From contig JAPTOF010000021.1 in assembly GCA_028554755.1 (NCBI GenBank), positions 1,444,501-1,508,500 on the forward strand: a DNA stretch of 64,000 nucleotides, read 5' to 3'. Below, piece after piece: positions 1 through 11,689 of this stretch; the first letter of the stretch is position 1, and each line of letters starts with the position of its first letter. This DNA is from Cordia subcordata. Taxonomy: Eukaryota; Streptophyta; Magnoliopsida; Boraginales; Cordiaceae. The position numbers and the translations under genes are program-made. Under the pieces are notes generated by a model. It saw only the letters and a program-made list of their open reading frames with translations. It did not search any database and was not told the origin of the DNA.

Positions 1-134
1 GCATCCCCTTAGCTATATGTAAACAGCATTTGCGAAACATGAAATTTGAGGAGCTAGATTGAGGATATATTTGCGTTTGGTTATGACTGAATCTGAATGG
101 AATATAACCATTTATTTATTGCAATATGTGACAG

Positions 135-2416
135 TGTTTCCCTGTGGAAGTGCCCCCCTTAATTGGCACAATTTTGCAGGTAAGAGGGGCTTTGCTTTAT
201 TATTTGACAATCTTTCTTCACCAGAAGTTATACTACAATTCTTATTTCTAAACGTTTAATGACAAAGTGTTTTACTGTTTGGGCTAGAAATTAATTGTGA
301 TATGCTTATCTGGAGGTGATGATGGTGATCCTTATAAGACGGCAGTAAAAGCATCTTCTGCTGCTATACTGGCTAGGACTTTAGTAATGAACACCAATTA
401 CCTTGCACAACTGACATCAGAGACAACACTCTCAATGCATCTGCAGCAAGTGGGCCTGGCAGCTGATGAGAGCATACTTCTTGGCCTTGTTGATGTATGG
501 CTTGACAAGGTCAGTTATTTCTGGAAGAAAAATTTGTGATTCTACTGTGCTTATTGGTCTTTGTTCCTTTGTCTTGAAACAATTGACCTATGAAGACTCT
601 CTCTCTCTCTCTATATATATGTGTGTGTGTGTGTGTGTGTACGTGTGTGTGTGTGTATGTTTTGAAGACAATAAAACCAATAAGGTAACTGTTCTCTAAC
701 AACTTTAGCTTTTGGATGAGGGGGGGTCACTTAACAATCTCATGTATCATGATATCTTGTTTTACATTATCAGACGTCAGTGTGATGTTTGACAGACTGC
801 ATTGTTCCATAAAAATGATGCTTCTCTGCCTGTCAGAAAAGATGCCATCAACTTGATTTAGTTGCTCAAATGTTTCAAAATAAGTGATCATGATATGAAC
901 ACCCTATTTACAAATATTTGCATGCTGGTTATGACATACAGATTGAGGCAGGTTGTGGCCAAGTCACCTTAGGTAAACTACCTATGAAAGAAGGATAGTT
1001 TGTATACAAAATTCTTATGTCATTGTCCTTTCCTTTTGGGTTCTCAATTTCGTTCATCTCCTATTTAGTGCTGAGGGATGAGCCACTGTTTGGCGAACTT
1101 TACAGTCTAGATTAGTTGATAGACAAGTTCCACTCTGGAGCTAAAATTGGCATAAGGTAATCATCCCATCTATGCACTTTATTGGGAGTTATTTCGTTTT
1201 GAGCAACTCATTCTGTTCAGCTGTCCTCTTGTGCATTCCCTAGCCATCCCTTTAATGATTATCTGTTCCCAAAATTCTGGTGTTCTATATAGTTTGGCCT
1301 GTCAAATGTGTAACCATTTGTATCATGGCATTTCTGTATTATTTGGCATATTAGATTTGCATTTAAATATACTCCAGTTGTTGGAAACTAAAACTTGGAA
1401 ACTCGAAAAGTTTGGAAAATTCTATTCATTTTGATTATGTACTTACAATTTTTAGTTATTTTCATCGAGTTGTTCTTTGGCCACCTTTCAAGTGTGGGTT
1501 TCTTTTGTTCTGTCCTGTACTCTAGCAAATGACCCAAGCTATTCTTCATAAGATCAGGGTATGTCAAATGCATATTCAGGCATGTTTCTATGCCTAATTT
1601 GGTCCTCGTCACATAATATGACTTTCAGATATGTCATCTTCATGTCTTTGCTGCCTAATTCTGGTTAAGCTTCCGGTTATTATGTTCCGCTCTCTATTAC
1701 TGCTGTATCTCATATTCATATTTTGGAATTATCACAGATTGACAATGTTGGGTCTACCCAAAAGAAGACAATTGCCTTGGCTCTTTCTATTATTCTGACA
1801 TTGAGATTGCCTCAAATACTCGAGAAACTTGATCAGATCTTGAGGTATGTATATGATTATGAATCAATGACCATAGAATGCATTTTTCTTGTCTGCTGAT
1901 GCATGTAATTTTGTTATAGTGTATGCACAAGTTTGATATTGGGGGGAAGTGAAGATTTAACTGAAGAAGAGTCCAGGTCTGATCTGTTTTTGTTTTACAT
2001 TCTTCTCATTATCATGCTAATTCTGGCTCACTCAGCAGCCTCCTGAAGCCATTTCTAATTTAGAAGTTGAAATTGACTTGTGAAACAACAGCAGCGACAA
2101 TATGAGCTCTAGCAGGCCTCATATTCCAAGCAAGGAGTTTAGGAGGCGGCAGGTAAATATTGTTGGTTTCCAATGCCGCTACATGTTTCCTTCGGCAAAC
2201 CTCTCTTGCCCTCTCTTACAATTATTTTCTTTTTTCTGTTTTCCGGGAAAAAAGATCAAATTCTCTGACCCAATAAACCAGGTCTCACTGGAGAATTCAG
2301 TGAGAGACAATCTTCAAACATGTGCTTCCCTTCATGGAGAGTCTTTCAATTCAGCCATTAGCAAGTTGGATCCAACAGTATTTTCCCAGCTAAAACAAGC
2401 ATTAAAATTGCCGTAG
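135..2416 (+). CDS. Importin-11-like nuclear transport receptor (ARM/HEAT repeat), C-terminal part
   Basis: Importin-11-type karyopherins carry cargo through nuclear pores under Ran control. Only the last 216 codons lie in the window; the gene begins upstream. Exons on the plus strand are 135-179, 288-509, 1738-1844, 1920-1976, 2095-2152 and 2255-2416. Every border has a GT donor and AG acceptor, and the phases join without a break. The product contains KLIVICLSGGDDGDPYKTAV, VWLDKIDNVGSTQKKTIALA, LTEEESS and the terminal QLKQALKLP before TAG. This arrangement matches the C-terminus of the plant importin-11 / ARM-repeat superfamily protein as I remember it. The first exon seen is a 45-nt microexon encoding CFPVEVPPLIGTILQ, preceded by an in-frame stop, so it must be spliced. 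The Ran-binding N-terminus is not visible. Confidence is high for the family and the exon chain. Confidence 0.88.
602..658. repeat. (CT)n-(TA)n-(TG)n compound microsatellite in importin intron
   Basis: A CT run passes into TATATA and then a TG run of about 35 bp within the 1.2-kb intron 510-1737. The short peptide frames on both strands here (CVCVCV, HTHTHT) are translations of the repeat. Confidence 0.9.
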
Positions 2417-3540
2417 ACAAATTTGGTTTTCCAAGAATCTTTTGTGATGGTGGTATGCTCATGTCAGAACAACTCTTTAAATCTTTCTGATGATCCACTT
2501 TAAGGTAAGATTGCTTGATCCTCAACCAGGTCATCATTGTTGTGTTTCTTTGTATCTTATTTTTGTGTGGGTGAGTTATATGATGTTTTTGGACCCTTGT
2601 CCCTCCCCGAAGATATATTATGAGCCAGCAATTAACATTAACACCCTACAAGGCTTGGGCTTCCATGTGGCCAGAGATAAAATCAATATCACGAGGCAAC
2701 CTCAATGTGATAATAACCTATTCTTGTCTCCTGCTCATAATACTGTCTATAAGCACGGCACCTTTGTTTGCTTACAAATAAGCATGATTGGATTCCCCTT
2801 TTCAAAGTCACAATTACATCTCTATTAACTTAGCGATATCTGAAATTAACTTAAAGAAACTTTATTTTCCTGATAGCGTGTCAAGTACTGGCTCTTATGC
2901 CAACTCCCCATCTGTATGGGATATGTCTGGAAATTCTCCTGTCTTTACTCACAGATACACACTGACACATGAGGAAACAATCACTATACAGCTGTATGAT
3001 TTACAATAAATATATATATGACCCAAAACTCTTTTTTTGCCAGGCAATGATAGGATCTTCTTCAACAAGACGTGTTGGTGAATGAGTCGTTTGTTCATTT
3101 GTTTTGAATTAGTTTGGCAGGTATTTCTAGGTGACTTGGGAACCATCATTGTTGTAAATCTCTGCTCCTCAGCCACCCCTGTTTGTGTTCGTGCATTCGC
3201 ATTGTAAATAGCGTGATCCCTTCATGCCATAGGTTTTTTTAAGGCACAAGGGTGAGAAATCTTCAATGCAAGTGCAGGTTGATGTAAAACGGCTGTTTCA
3301 TTTCACACACGTACGCGGTTTTTTCGATTGTTTAAAAGAAAAATCACTTTGCATGAGTTATTGAGTTCATTTTCGGCAATGGTCTCGCTTTCTTTGATGT
3401 CAACTCATTATATTTATGACTGGTTACTGTGATAAACTTTTAAGTTGATTCTGGTTTGTAATTTGCTTAGTTCTTTTACTACTGGTGTCTTGGACCAATC
3501 GGTTGATGTTTCTATTAAAATGTCTTGTTACTTCTTCTTA
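2417..3540 (+). other. 3' untranslated / downstream region of the importin gene
   Basis: No conserved coding sequence follows the stop codon. A donor-like AAG-GTAAGA at about 2501-2506 could allow an intron in the 3' UTR. AATAAA-like sites occur near 3004-3009 (AATAAAT). The short open frames in this stretch show no protein similarity I recognise. Confidence 0.4.
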
Positions 3541-3773
3541 AAAAAAAAAGAAAAGAAAAGAAAAAAGAACCGTGACGGAGAGGATTAAACTCATCTTTTT
3601 TAAGGTCAAGTACATTAATTACTCTTGGATCCTTTAATTGTTGCATAAACCTACCTTTAGGTTGTCACAAGTACGCTAACTTCTCTTTTATTCATAGAAC
3701 AAACAATCAACATAAAAATTAAAACTGTATTTAGCGGACAACATCGAAAATGTTGTGAGCGAATGTAATGAGT

Positions 3774-5780
3774 CTGTTGAGCAGCTATCAACAACATCCT
3801 TGGTGCCTCCTACAATGAAGCAACAACCTGATTAGACTCTTACATATGATGGACTTCTGTTGTATTTTATCTCATCTTGTAACTCTCTATATATAATACA
3901 CTTAAGAATGAATACAAATGCTTCTTTTGCATGCTTAATACACTTCCTATCTAGTATGGATATCTCTCTCACGGGAACTGATCCTACAGTTTCGCTATGG
4001 CCCCTGGAGTTCATTTTCATCCTCTGCTCATAAAAACATGTTCTCGCCCAGGTTCTCTTCTCCTACTACTTCAGATGAGCTTGCCTCTTCTCTTATTGCC
4101 ATTATTGTACCTAACCAACTTCCACTGAAGTTAACATCCTCAAATTACTACTACCAGCGTACTCATTTGATGCCTTACTACTTGGCTATGATCTAATGGG
4201 TTAGATCGATGGCACAACCACCTCTCCTACTACCATTGATAATGTTGGGGGGTCAAAAATATCAATTCTGTGTTCACGCATTGGATGTGGCAGGATAAAC
4301 TTCTTTTCTTGGGAATAACTAGGTCTTTGAGTAACAATGTTATTCACATCTTTCGTTCTTGAGCTATTGTTGTTGAGGTGTTGGGGTCGCTAGCAAAAAC
4401 ACACGGGGGATCCTTGATCGTCTTGTATTATCTGAGCAACTCGCTCTTTCGTCTCATGGAAATCAACCAATAGCAGAATATTTGGCCAAAGTCGGTGATT
4501 TGGCGGATGAGTTTATCTCTTGTTGGGGCTTCAGTTCCTCGACAATATCTCATCACGCATACTTTAAATGGCCCTGGACCAGCCTTTAAGGAACTTGTTG
4601 CGGCTGTAAGAGCTGGTGGTACAGTCATCACTTTGGAAGAACTGCAAGACAAACTCATGGGAGTACGAGTCTTTCCTTAGGCGAGAAGAGACGCGTCCTT
4701 CTGGTCTTCTTGGTGCACACCAATCCATCACCGTGCACGGTGCTCAAAACTCAAGCAATAATTGACACAAAGTTTAACAACAATAATCGTAATGTCCTCT
4801 CCAATTGCACCAATCAGTCTCAAAAGCGACAAACTGGAGATCGAAACAACAACGGTGGCTCCTCTGAACCACCTATAATTATGTCAGTACTACGGACAAA
4901 AAGGGCCATTCTCCCCCTCAGTGCTATGTTGCGACGAGGCCTTTTGTTTTCTTCCTTTCCTCCCAAGGCAAATGTTGCTGTCACCAATACAGGTGATTCT
5001 GGGTGTTTACATCCGTGTGCCTCACATCATATGACAAATGAGGTCAATAATCTGCAGCTTAATCATATGAAGGTACAAATTAATTCTGCAAAACAAGCAA
5101 TTCAACGGTTGAATTCTTATGAACAGGCTTTTGTGTTAAAGATCTTTCCACGGGGGCAATTCTTGCAACGGAACCAACCAACAATAATGTCTATGAATGG
5201 GCTACGGCTAAGGTGCAAAGCTCAAAATCAAGTCTAGTACCAGGTATGGCAACGCCACCTGGTACATGGCGTGATAGTTGGCTCATCCTTCTTTGCAGAT
5301 TCTTCAATCTTGAATTTCTAGTGATCAAATTTTAGTGTCCGATGTCTCTTAAAGAATTTTCGCCTCACAAGTTAATTATTGTTTAGTCAGTCTAGTTTGT
5401 CTTCCAACCAGCCATTTGAGTTAGTCTTTACAGATGTTTGGGAACTTGCTCCAATTCGTTCAATCAATGGTCATTCTTATTTGATCATTTTATTAAATTT
5501 TCTTGGTTATTCCCCATGGCTTTAAAACTAGATGTTTTTCAAGTTTTCACTGTGTTTGATACAATGGTTGCCAAGGACAGAATATAAGGGCCTAACTAAT
5601 TTCTTTGCCAAATATGGAATACAACATCTTATCTCGCCTCGGACATATTGGCACTGTTGAAAGACAACGTCGAGGAATTATAGAATGGGGTCTACTACTC
5701 ATGCATCCTGCTTCACTATCTCTACAGTGCTACATGGCGACACTTGTTCTTATAAAGTCAATTAACTAAAAACCTAGTCA
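3774..5780 (+). mobile_element. Decayed Ty1/copia retrotransposon (5' LTR, gag, protease, integrase fragments)
   Basis: About 3774-3950 looks like a degenerate 5' LTR: it starts TGTTGAGCAGCTATCAAC and has a TATATATAA core with AATGAATACAAATG behind it. A degenerate tRNA-Met-like primer site (TATGGATATC) follows near 3955. Gag homology runs about 4130-4680 in several frames; the clearest block is ASVPRQYLITHTLNGPGPAF followed by KELVAAVRAGG and LEELQDKL. A zinc knuckle remnant near 4880-4925 reads CQYYGQKGHSPPQC, so its second cysteine is Tyr. Protease-domain remnant CASHHMTNEVNNLQL lies at 5015-5060. Integrase core remnants (TDVWELAPIRSINGHSYLII, FFAKYGIQHLIS) lie at about 5430-5635. Stops and frameshifts throughout mean it is dead. 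No 3' LTR is recognisable. Confidence 0.8.
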
Positions 5781-6680
5781 TGCTCCATTTTTTAGGAATT
5801 CAGCTGTGTTATTGTCAATTAGAATAATTTAAGCGAAACATATTGTGATTCCATTTAGGAACTAAACAACCGGTTATATATTTGTGATTCTTATTTCTTA
5901 TTTGTTTTCCAAGTTAATAGGTAGTTGGTGGATTTTTTCTTTCTTTGAAAAAAAAAAAAGAAATAACCAAAAAAAAAAAAAAACTTTTGCTTTATGGATT
6001 ACAATTCTTTCATATAAATTTTGTTCTCTCATATTGATATGAGATAAATCTTTAAAATTCTTTTATATTAACAGTTCTCTCATATTGATATAAGAAAGAC
6101 TTTCACCATTCACCAATAATTAAGAGGTCACTCTAATTAGATTTTGTCTCTACTCTTATCACCAAATTTTCATCAAACACTTAGGGCTAACTTGGCTTTC
6201 AGTTTAAGAACATAGTTCTCTGAAAAGGCTTTTTGGAGACGGACTTTTGTTATAAATATATACTTTTAGTGAAACCAAAAATGCATAGGTTACTTTTACA
6301 TGAAAATCAATGTTTAGTTCTACATTTAAAATACCTGTTAGCTGTCTAAAATTACTAGAAGAACATTTTAAAAGTAATAATAATAAACTATTTTTTGTTT
6401 CCATGACCTTGTTTTCATTATAATCATATTTCACTTTTTTGAAAATTTCCTAAAGAAATTATAAATATAAATTTTAAAATTAACAACTATTAAATAATTA
6501 ATTAAATTTTATTTTTAATTAAAATAAAATTATTTTTATTTTTAATTAGTTAATTAAATATTTAATAGTTATTATTTTATAATAAATAAAATAAAATAAT
6601 ATATTATTTTGTTATTTTAAATTTTTATTATTTTTATTTTTTTTAATTTTGTTCTCTAATTTTCATATTTTTATTTTTAT

Positions 6681-6715
<35 letters not shown>

Positions 6716-7860
6716 TAGACAAGACTATTAGAAAACTATTTTAGAGTGTCAGGAAAGCCAATTGCAATTCTAGAGTACTACATCATCATTTCTTTTATTT
6801 AATATCAACGCTTGAATGACATATATTAAAATGTTTTATCCTTAAGTTATCCTAAAATTCTAATACATTGGCGATTGCATAATTTATTTTATGTATTAAA
6901 TAAAAATAAAGATAAAAATTTAGAAACTGAAAATTAAAAATTTTAAGCTAAAAAAAGAACTAAAAAATTAAAAATTAGAAAATAGAAAAGTAAAAATTAA
7001 ATATTAAAAAATTTTAAAAACTAAAAAGATAAAGAATTAAAAATTAAAGAATTAAAATATCAAAATATTTAAAGTTAAAAGTTAGATATTAAAAATTAAA
7101 AAATTAAAAGAAAATAAATTTAAACAAATAAATAAAAAGAACATGAAAAAACAATTTTAACCAAACATGTTACAAATTTTTGTTATACAATAGCATTTTT
7201 CTAATTTTTCACCAAATAATTTAAATGTAAGATTGGTTCAATACTTCTTGAATTGCAATAGGCATATTGCGACAACAGTACCAAGTTAAACTGCCCATTA
7301 ATGGTCAATTATTAAAATAATATTTGTTTGTGAAATTAAAAAAATTTACCACCGAAATTCCATGTGAAAAAAAGCTGTATAAAGTAGGGATATAGTCACT
7401 CTAGGTTAGTAGTATTTCTCTCATCTTATCATTAAAGGCCCAATAGTCTAATAGTATGTCTCTTATCATAAATTTATCATTAAATTTTATCAAAGACTAG
7501 TAGTATATCTTGTCTCTCACTTTTTCTATTTGAGGGTCCAAAATCATTTTCAACCAATTGTAATTGGACTTTGGCCCTTCTATCAATAGAAATAAAAAGA
7601 AATAGCAAAGGGAAACATTTAGACGTGATTTTATGTACCAAGTCAACCATGTCGTTTAGTTATAACAAGAATTTGGCTTCAAATTTTTCGTATCTCAATT
7701 TGTAATGTATAGATACCATTAACAAATTTAATTAATAATTCTAACCTTCATGTCTACAAAACATTTGTGGGATGTATAGATACTCATAAGAATATCAAAA
7801 GATTAAGAAAGAAAAGCCATTTAATGGAATAAAGAAATATAATTTTATTAAGCTACAAAC
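5781..7860. other. AT-rich intergenic region
   Basis: No gene is recognisable. The stretch holds A and T homopolymers, an (AT)n run at about 6687-6712, an imperfect AT-only inverted repeat at about 6482-6572, and A-rich low-complexity DNA at 6900-7140. Confidence 0.6.
7843..7849 (-). terminator. Probable polyadenylation signal of the fructokinase gene
   Basis: AATAAAA on the minus strand about 135 bp beyond the fructokinase stop codon, the usual plant spacing. Confidence 0.45.
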
Positions 7861-7981
7861 TAAACAGTTCTCAGCTTATCAACTGCGAGGTATTCAAGAA
7901 CCACATCAAAGGAAATTAAAAGTAAAAATTTCACAAAAAGGCAACAGTTTTTTGGTGACATTTAATAAACCGGATAATTGA

Positions 7982-10900
7982 TTAGTTGCCCTTGGATTGC
8001 TGCTCTATGAACGATTTGGCTACTTCGGTTGTTGGTAGTGCTGGAATTGCTCCTTTTTGAGTTGTGCAAATTGCGCCACACGCATTAGCAAACCTCAGTG
8101 CTTCCTTCAACTTCCCCTCATCCTGCACAAATATTTCAATTTCACAAATCAAAACCTGGCCACTGACAAGAATTTCTCGGGCCGAAAAACTACCCTCAGG
8201 ACATGAAGAAAATTAAATTTTACAAATTAACCCTAGCCATTGACAAGAGTTTGTCATGCTGATGCTTAAGAATTCTGTACACAAAACTATCCCTATAACA
8301 CGAAAGAAATTAAATTCTACAAATTAAACCTAGCCACGGACAAGAATTTGCCATGCTAATGGTTAAGAATTTTGTACACAGAACTATCCTTATGGCACCA
8401 AAAAAATCTAGCCATTGACAAGAGTTCTCAAGAATTTTGTACAAAAACTATCCTTATGGCACGAAGAATTAATACGAAAGATGACTTGGATACGTATCAA
8501 ATGTAAGAGAGCATGACATATTATAATCAACCTGGAAGATATTAGGATCTTGAGCAATAGAAACCAAGAGTGAACCCACAAAAGAATCTCCTGCTCCAGT
8601 TGTGTCAACTGCCTTCACTGAGAATCCACCTACTTTTCCTTTAAAGCTCTGCATAAATATAAATAACAAGCAATAATTAATCACTGTGAAATTATTTCTT
8701 CTTTTTTTTTTTTTGGAAAAAAAATAATCCACACAACAATTAAAAGATAAAATAATTGAGTCATGCCTTGGTGAAATATCTGCAGCCTTTCTCTCCATCA
8801 GTGACAACAAGGAGCTTCAGCTTATCATGCCAAAGTGACATCACTGCCTCTTCGTTTTGGGCATCTTTATTTGTAAGAAATCCTACCTCGTCGTCACTCA
8901 CCTGTATACCATTAATAGTAAAAACAACACATTTGTTGGTAATAAAGAGTGTAATTCATTTACTATCACCAACTTAACATTCTTTCACTTATGGAATAAA
9001 CAGTAATTTATACACGAAATTCTCGTTATGTACAGTTGTGATTAACAGTTAGTAGTATATACAAGGGCCCAAAAACATGTGTATTTACTCAAATTTTATT
9101 GAAGGATCTGCATTTTTAGTATAAAAAGTCAAATTAACTCGAACTAATTAAATGTGGTACAAGATTACCTTGACCAAATCAGCTTCACTGTAATTTATAT
9201 ACACGATATTCTGGCTATGTACAGGTATAATCAACAATCAATATTAATGTGCGCATAATTACTTGAATTTTATTAAAATAAGTATAGCATGCAAAGTTAA
9301 ATTAACCCGAGCAGAATGTTAATTATAGTAACCACTAGGCCTATATTCCGTTCTCGCTGATAGGTAGGTTTTGAGATCTATTCTCATAATATTAAGTGTA
9401 AACAGCTTGGTAAACATTCAAAGTGAAAAAATGTCTTAAGCTGCCTTCCATTAGGAGGAATTCTTCTCGTTATTCTCTTTTCGAGGGAAGTCGGAGATTT
9501 ACTTTACCCATTGAGCTGTTGATAAAATGTAGTCCAAAAGTAATTAATAACTGTAAAAAAGTGCAAAAATAACACAAAATAAATAAAGAAATAATTTTAA
9601 TAATAATAATATCAAATAATAGCTTGAGGCGTGTTATGAACACAATTCTTAAGAATAATTTGCTTAACTGGTAAGTCTATCTCTCATAATTCAACAAGCT
9701 CTTCTAGTTTTTAACTAGGAGTAGGAAAAACAAGAAAATAAAACGTTTGAGCCCAACAAATACGAAATAGAAAAGAGAGAATATCTTGGGTTTAATCTCA
9801 TGAGATTAGGGGATAGTTCGAGTGATTGAGAATACCTTTCTAGATGTGAGATCTTGGGTTCAATCCCATAGAGGTGGAGTGTTTAACAAAAAAAAAAAAA
9901 AAAAGAGAGAGTATAGCATCGATTCCTCTCGAGCTAATTTAATTGCTGGGAAAGAAGAAGTGGCGACTCTCCCCCTCAACTCGATCAAGCGTTCAAAGAG
10001 CAGACCCACTCACCCAATTTAGGTCTTGCATTAGCTATTAATTCTATTCTACTAAAGTCTCCCTTAAAAAAAACGATATTAATTGGAGTTCTCCTGACGG
10101 CAAAAGAGGTATATATATATATATGGTTATGTATAAGGTACAAGAAGTGACCTTGATAAAATCAGCTTCATTCCAGATGCTTTTGATGCCATCTCTGGCA
10201 GCTTCAGGAGAAGGCCAGAGAGGGAGGCGGACATTAGGGTCATAGGAGAGGAGGACACCAGCTTCCTTGGCAGCTTTCATGGCGGCGAGATGAGCAGACC
10301 TGCATGGCTCTGAGATCAAGCTTATGGAGCCATAGTGAAAAATCTTGGCCTCCTTGATCAGATTCATGTTAAGCTCTGACTCCTTCAACAGCATGTCTGC
10401 ACTAGGGTTTCTGTAGAACATGAACTCCCTCTCCCCATCTCTTCTCAGCGTCACGAATGCCAGCGCTGTCCGAGCTTGCTTGTCGTAGCAGACGCCATCG
10501 CTGTTCACTCGATTTTTCTTCAAGATGTCCACTAACATGCGACCAAACTCATCATCTCCAACCTATATATACAATATAACACCGGAAAAGCTCTTTGTTG
10601 GTTGGAAAATCCAAACTTATGTATTGTTGATGAGATGATCAGACAACTCTAAGTTCTTTTAGGGAAAGATAGACGAGGTGAAACTTCACTTTTAAAGGTA
10701 ATTATATAATTAGCCCCGACCCTCCATTGAAAAAAAACCAAAGTTATGCGTTGACAGTAACTTTGAATAAATGTCAAGGTTTATTGAGAATTAGAGTTAG
10801 GACGGTCAAATTCTCATAATGTATGCGAAAATTCAAAGATAAATGAACCAAATCGTATTAAAATCTACACAAATAGACATCTGATATTCTTAAAGATGTA

Positions 10901-11541
10901 TATTATTGCTTCTTTTTCTGTTCTGGATTAGTGTATATGCATGTAATATAGTGTATTTGGATTTCCATCAATGTATTTCTTCTTCTATCTTAACCTATAG
11001 GAAACAAGCTAATTGAGCATCCATTGTTGGTGGAAATAATGGATCTAACGTGCAGAGGGCGAGGTAATTGAATTTTGCAATAACATTGAAGAGGTAATCT
11101 AAGAAAATCTTTTTTTTTTCTTTTAAAAAAAAAAAAAAAAAAAAACTCTTCATGATGAATGGAATAAATTAGTTATTAACGAGTGGATGTAGTTGAGTAG
11201 TAGAGAGCTATGTCTCAAGTTCAAATCACCATTAAAAATAAACGGGCAATCACTATTGATCCGGTTAAAATAAAAAAAGAAAGAACAAAAAAAGATTATC
11301 ATTTCCGTGTAAAGGCAGTCATAAAATATAAATAGCAGAAGAGGAGACAAAAAAAGAGAACCTTGCCCATAAACGCAGAGGTGCCACCAAGCTTACAGAT
11401 AGCGCAAGCAACATTGGCGGGTGCACCACCGGGGGCTTTGAGAAAACCCTGAGACTCGGCCAAGGAGACTCCAGCTGTATCCGGCACGAAATCGATAAGC
11501 ATCTCCCCGAAACACACAATCGATGGACTTGTCACCGTCAT
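7982..11541 (-). CDS. Fructokinase (pfkB family), cytosolic type, five exons, 327 aa
   Basis: Phosphorylates fructose to fructose-6-phosphate with ATP, feeding sucrose cleavage products into glycolysis and starch synthesis. Coding exons on the minus strand are 11362-11541, 10152-10562, 8767-8901, 8532-8648 and 7982-8122, all phase 0, giving 60, 137, 45, 39 and 46 residues. Conserved blocks are [10 protein letters not shown] near residue 12, PGGAPANVA near residue 37, [23 protein letters not shown] substrate sequence in exon 2 (here [20 protein letters not shown]), and the pfkB signature [11 protein letters not shown] with catalytic Asp263. The length fits plant fructokinases (about 320-330 aa). 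The start at 11541 was chosen because it gives the family-typical N-terminus. An in-frame ATG at 11652 would add 37 hydrophobic residues but lies only about 15-20 bp from the TATA box. The intron 8649-8766 has a GC donor. No lesion is seen, so the gene is probably functional. Confidence 0.95.
8149..8467. repeat. Degenerate tandem repeat (about 85-100 bp unit) in the last fructokinase intron
   Basis: Four imperfect copies share the order TAGCCAnnGACAAGA, then AAGAATTnTGTACA, then AACTATCCnTA and CACGAA. They begin near 8158, 8232, 8331 and 8409. The outermost copies are the shortest or most diverged. The array fills most of intron 8123-8531. Confidence 0.75.
9001..9310. repeat. Tandem duplication inside the second fructokinase intron
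   Basis: Segments 9001-9135 and 9188-9310 align, sharing TAATTTATA-ACACGA, TATGTACAG and ACT(C/T)(A/G)AATTTTATT. Between them, 9154-9190 copies the exon 2/intron border at 10137-10172, with GGTACAAGA and ACCTTGA-AAATCAGCTTCA in common. Confidence 0.6.
9785..9900 (+). mobile_element. tRNA-derived SINE in fructokinase intron, antisense to the gene
   Basis: A box A-like TAGTTCGAGTGATTGAG at about 9814-9830 and a box B-like GGGTTCAATCCC at about 9856-9867 are followed by a 3' A-run. Flanks AAAAGAGAGAATAT (9771-9784) and AAAAGAGAGAGTATA (9901-9915) look like an imperfect target-site duplication. Confidence 0.65.
11186..11292 (+). mobile_element. Probable tRNA-type SINE remnant in fructokinase intron 1
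   Basis: Box A-like TGTAGTTGAGTAGTAGAG is followed by box B-like AAGTTCAAATCACC and an A-rich 3' end. No target-site duplication was established. Confidence 0.4.
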
Positions 11542-11666
11542 GTTTACGTTTATAATATGATGAATACTCACAAAAGGGAAAAAACAAAAAACTAACAAAA
11601 ATGCAGTGGCAAATCTAGTTATAGATGAGAAATACTCTCTAGGGTGTAGCAAGACTAGGGATTTTG

Positions 11667-11674
11667 TATTTATA
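11667..11674 (-). promoter_or_regulatory. TATA box of the fructokinase gene
   Basis: TATAAATA on the minus strand, about 125 bp upstream of the chosen ATG at 11541. It predicts transcription starting near 11640, that is downstream of the alternative ATG at 11652. Confidence 0.6.
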
Positions 11675-11689
11675 AGATAGTGACGGAAA

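Noticed and set aside
2490..2828. 112-codon frame after the importin stop
   Set aside because: Lies in the 3' flank of the importin gene, and its sequence resembles no protein I know.
6482..6572. AT-only inverted repeat as a MITE or precursor hairpin
   Set aside because: Low-complexity AT sequence gives such symmetry by chance, and no target duplication or defined ends are visible.
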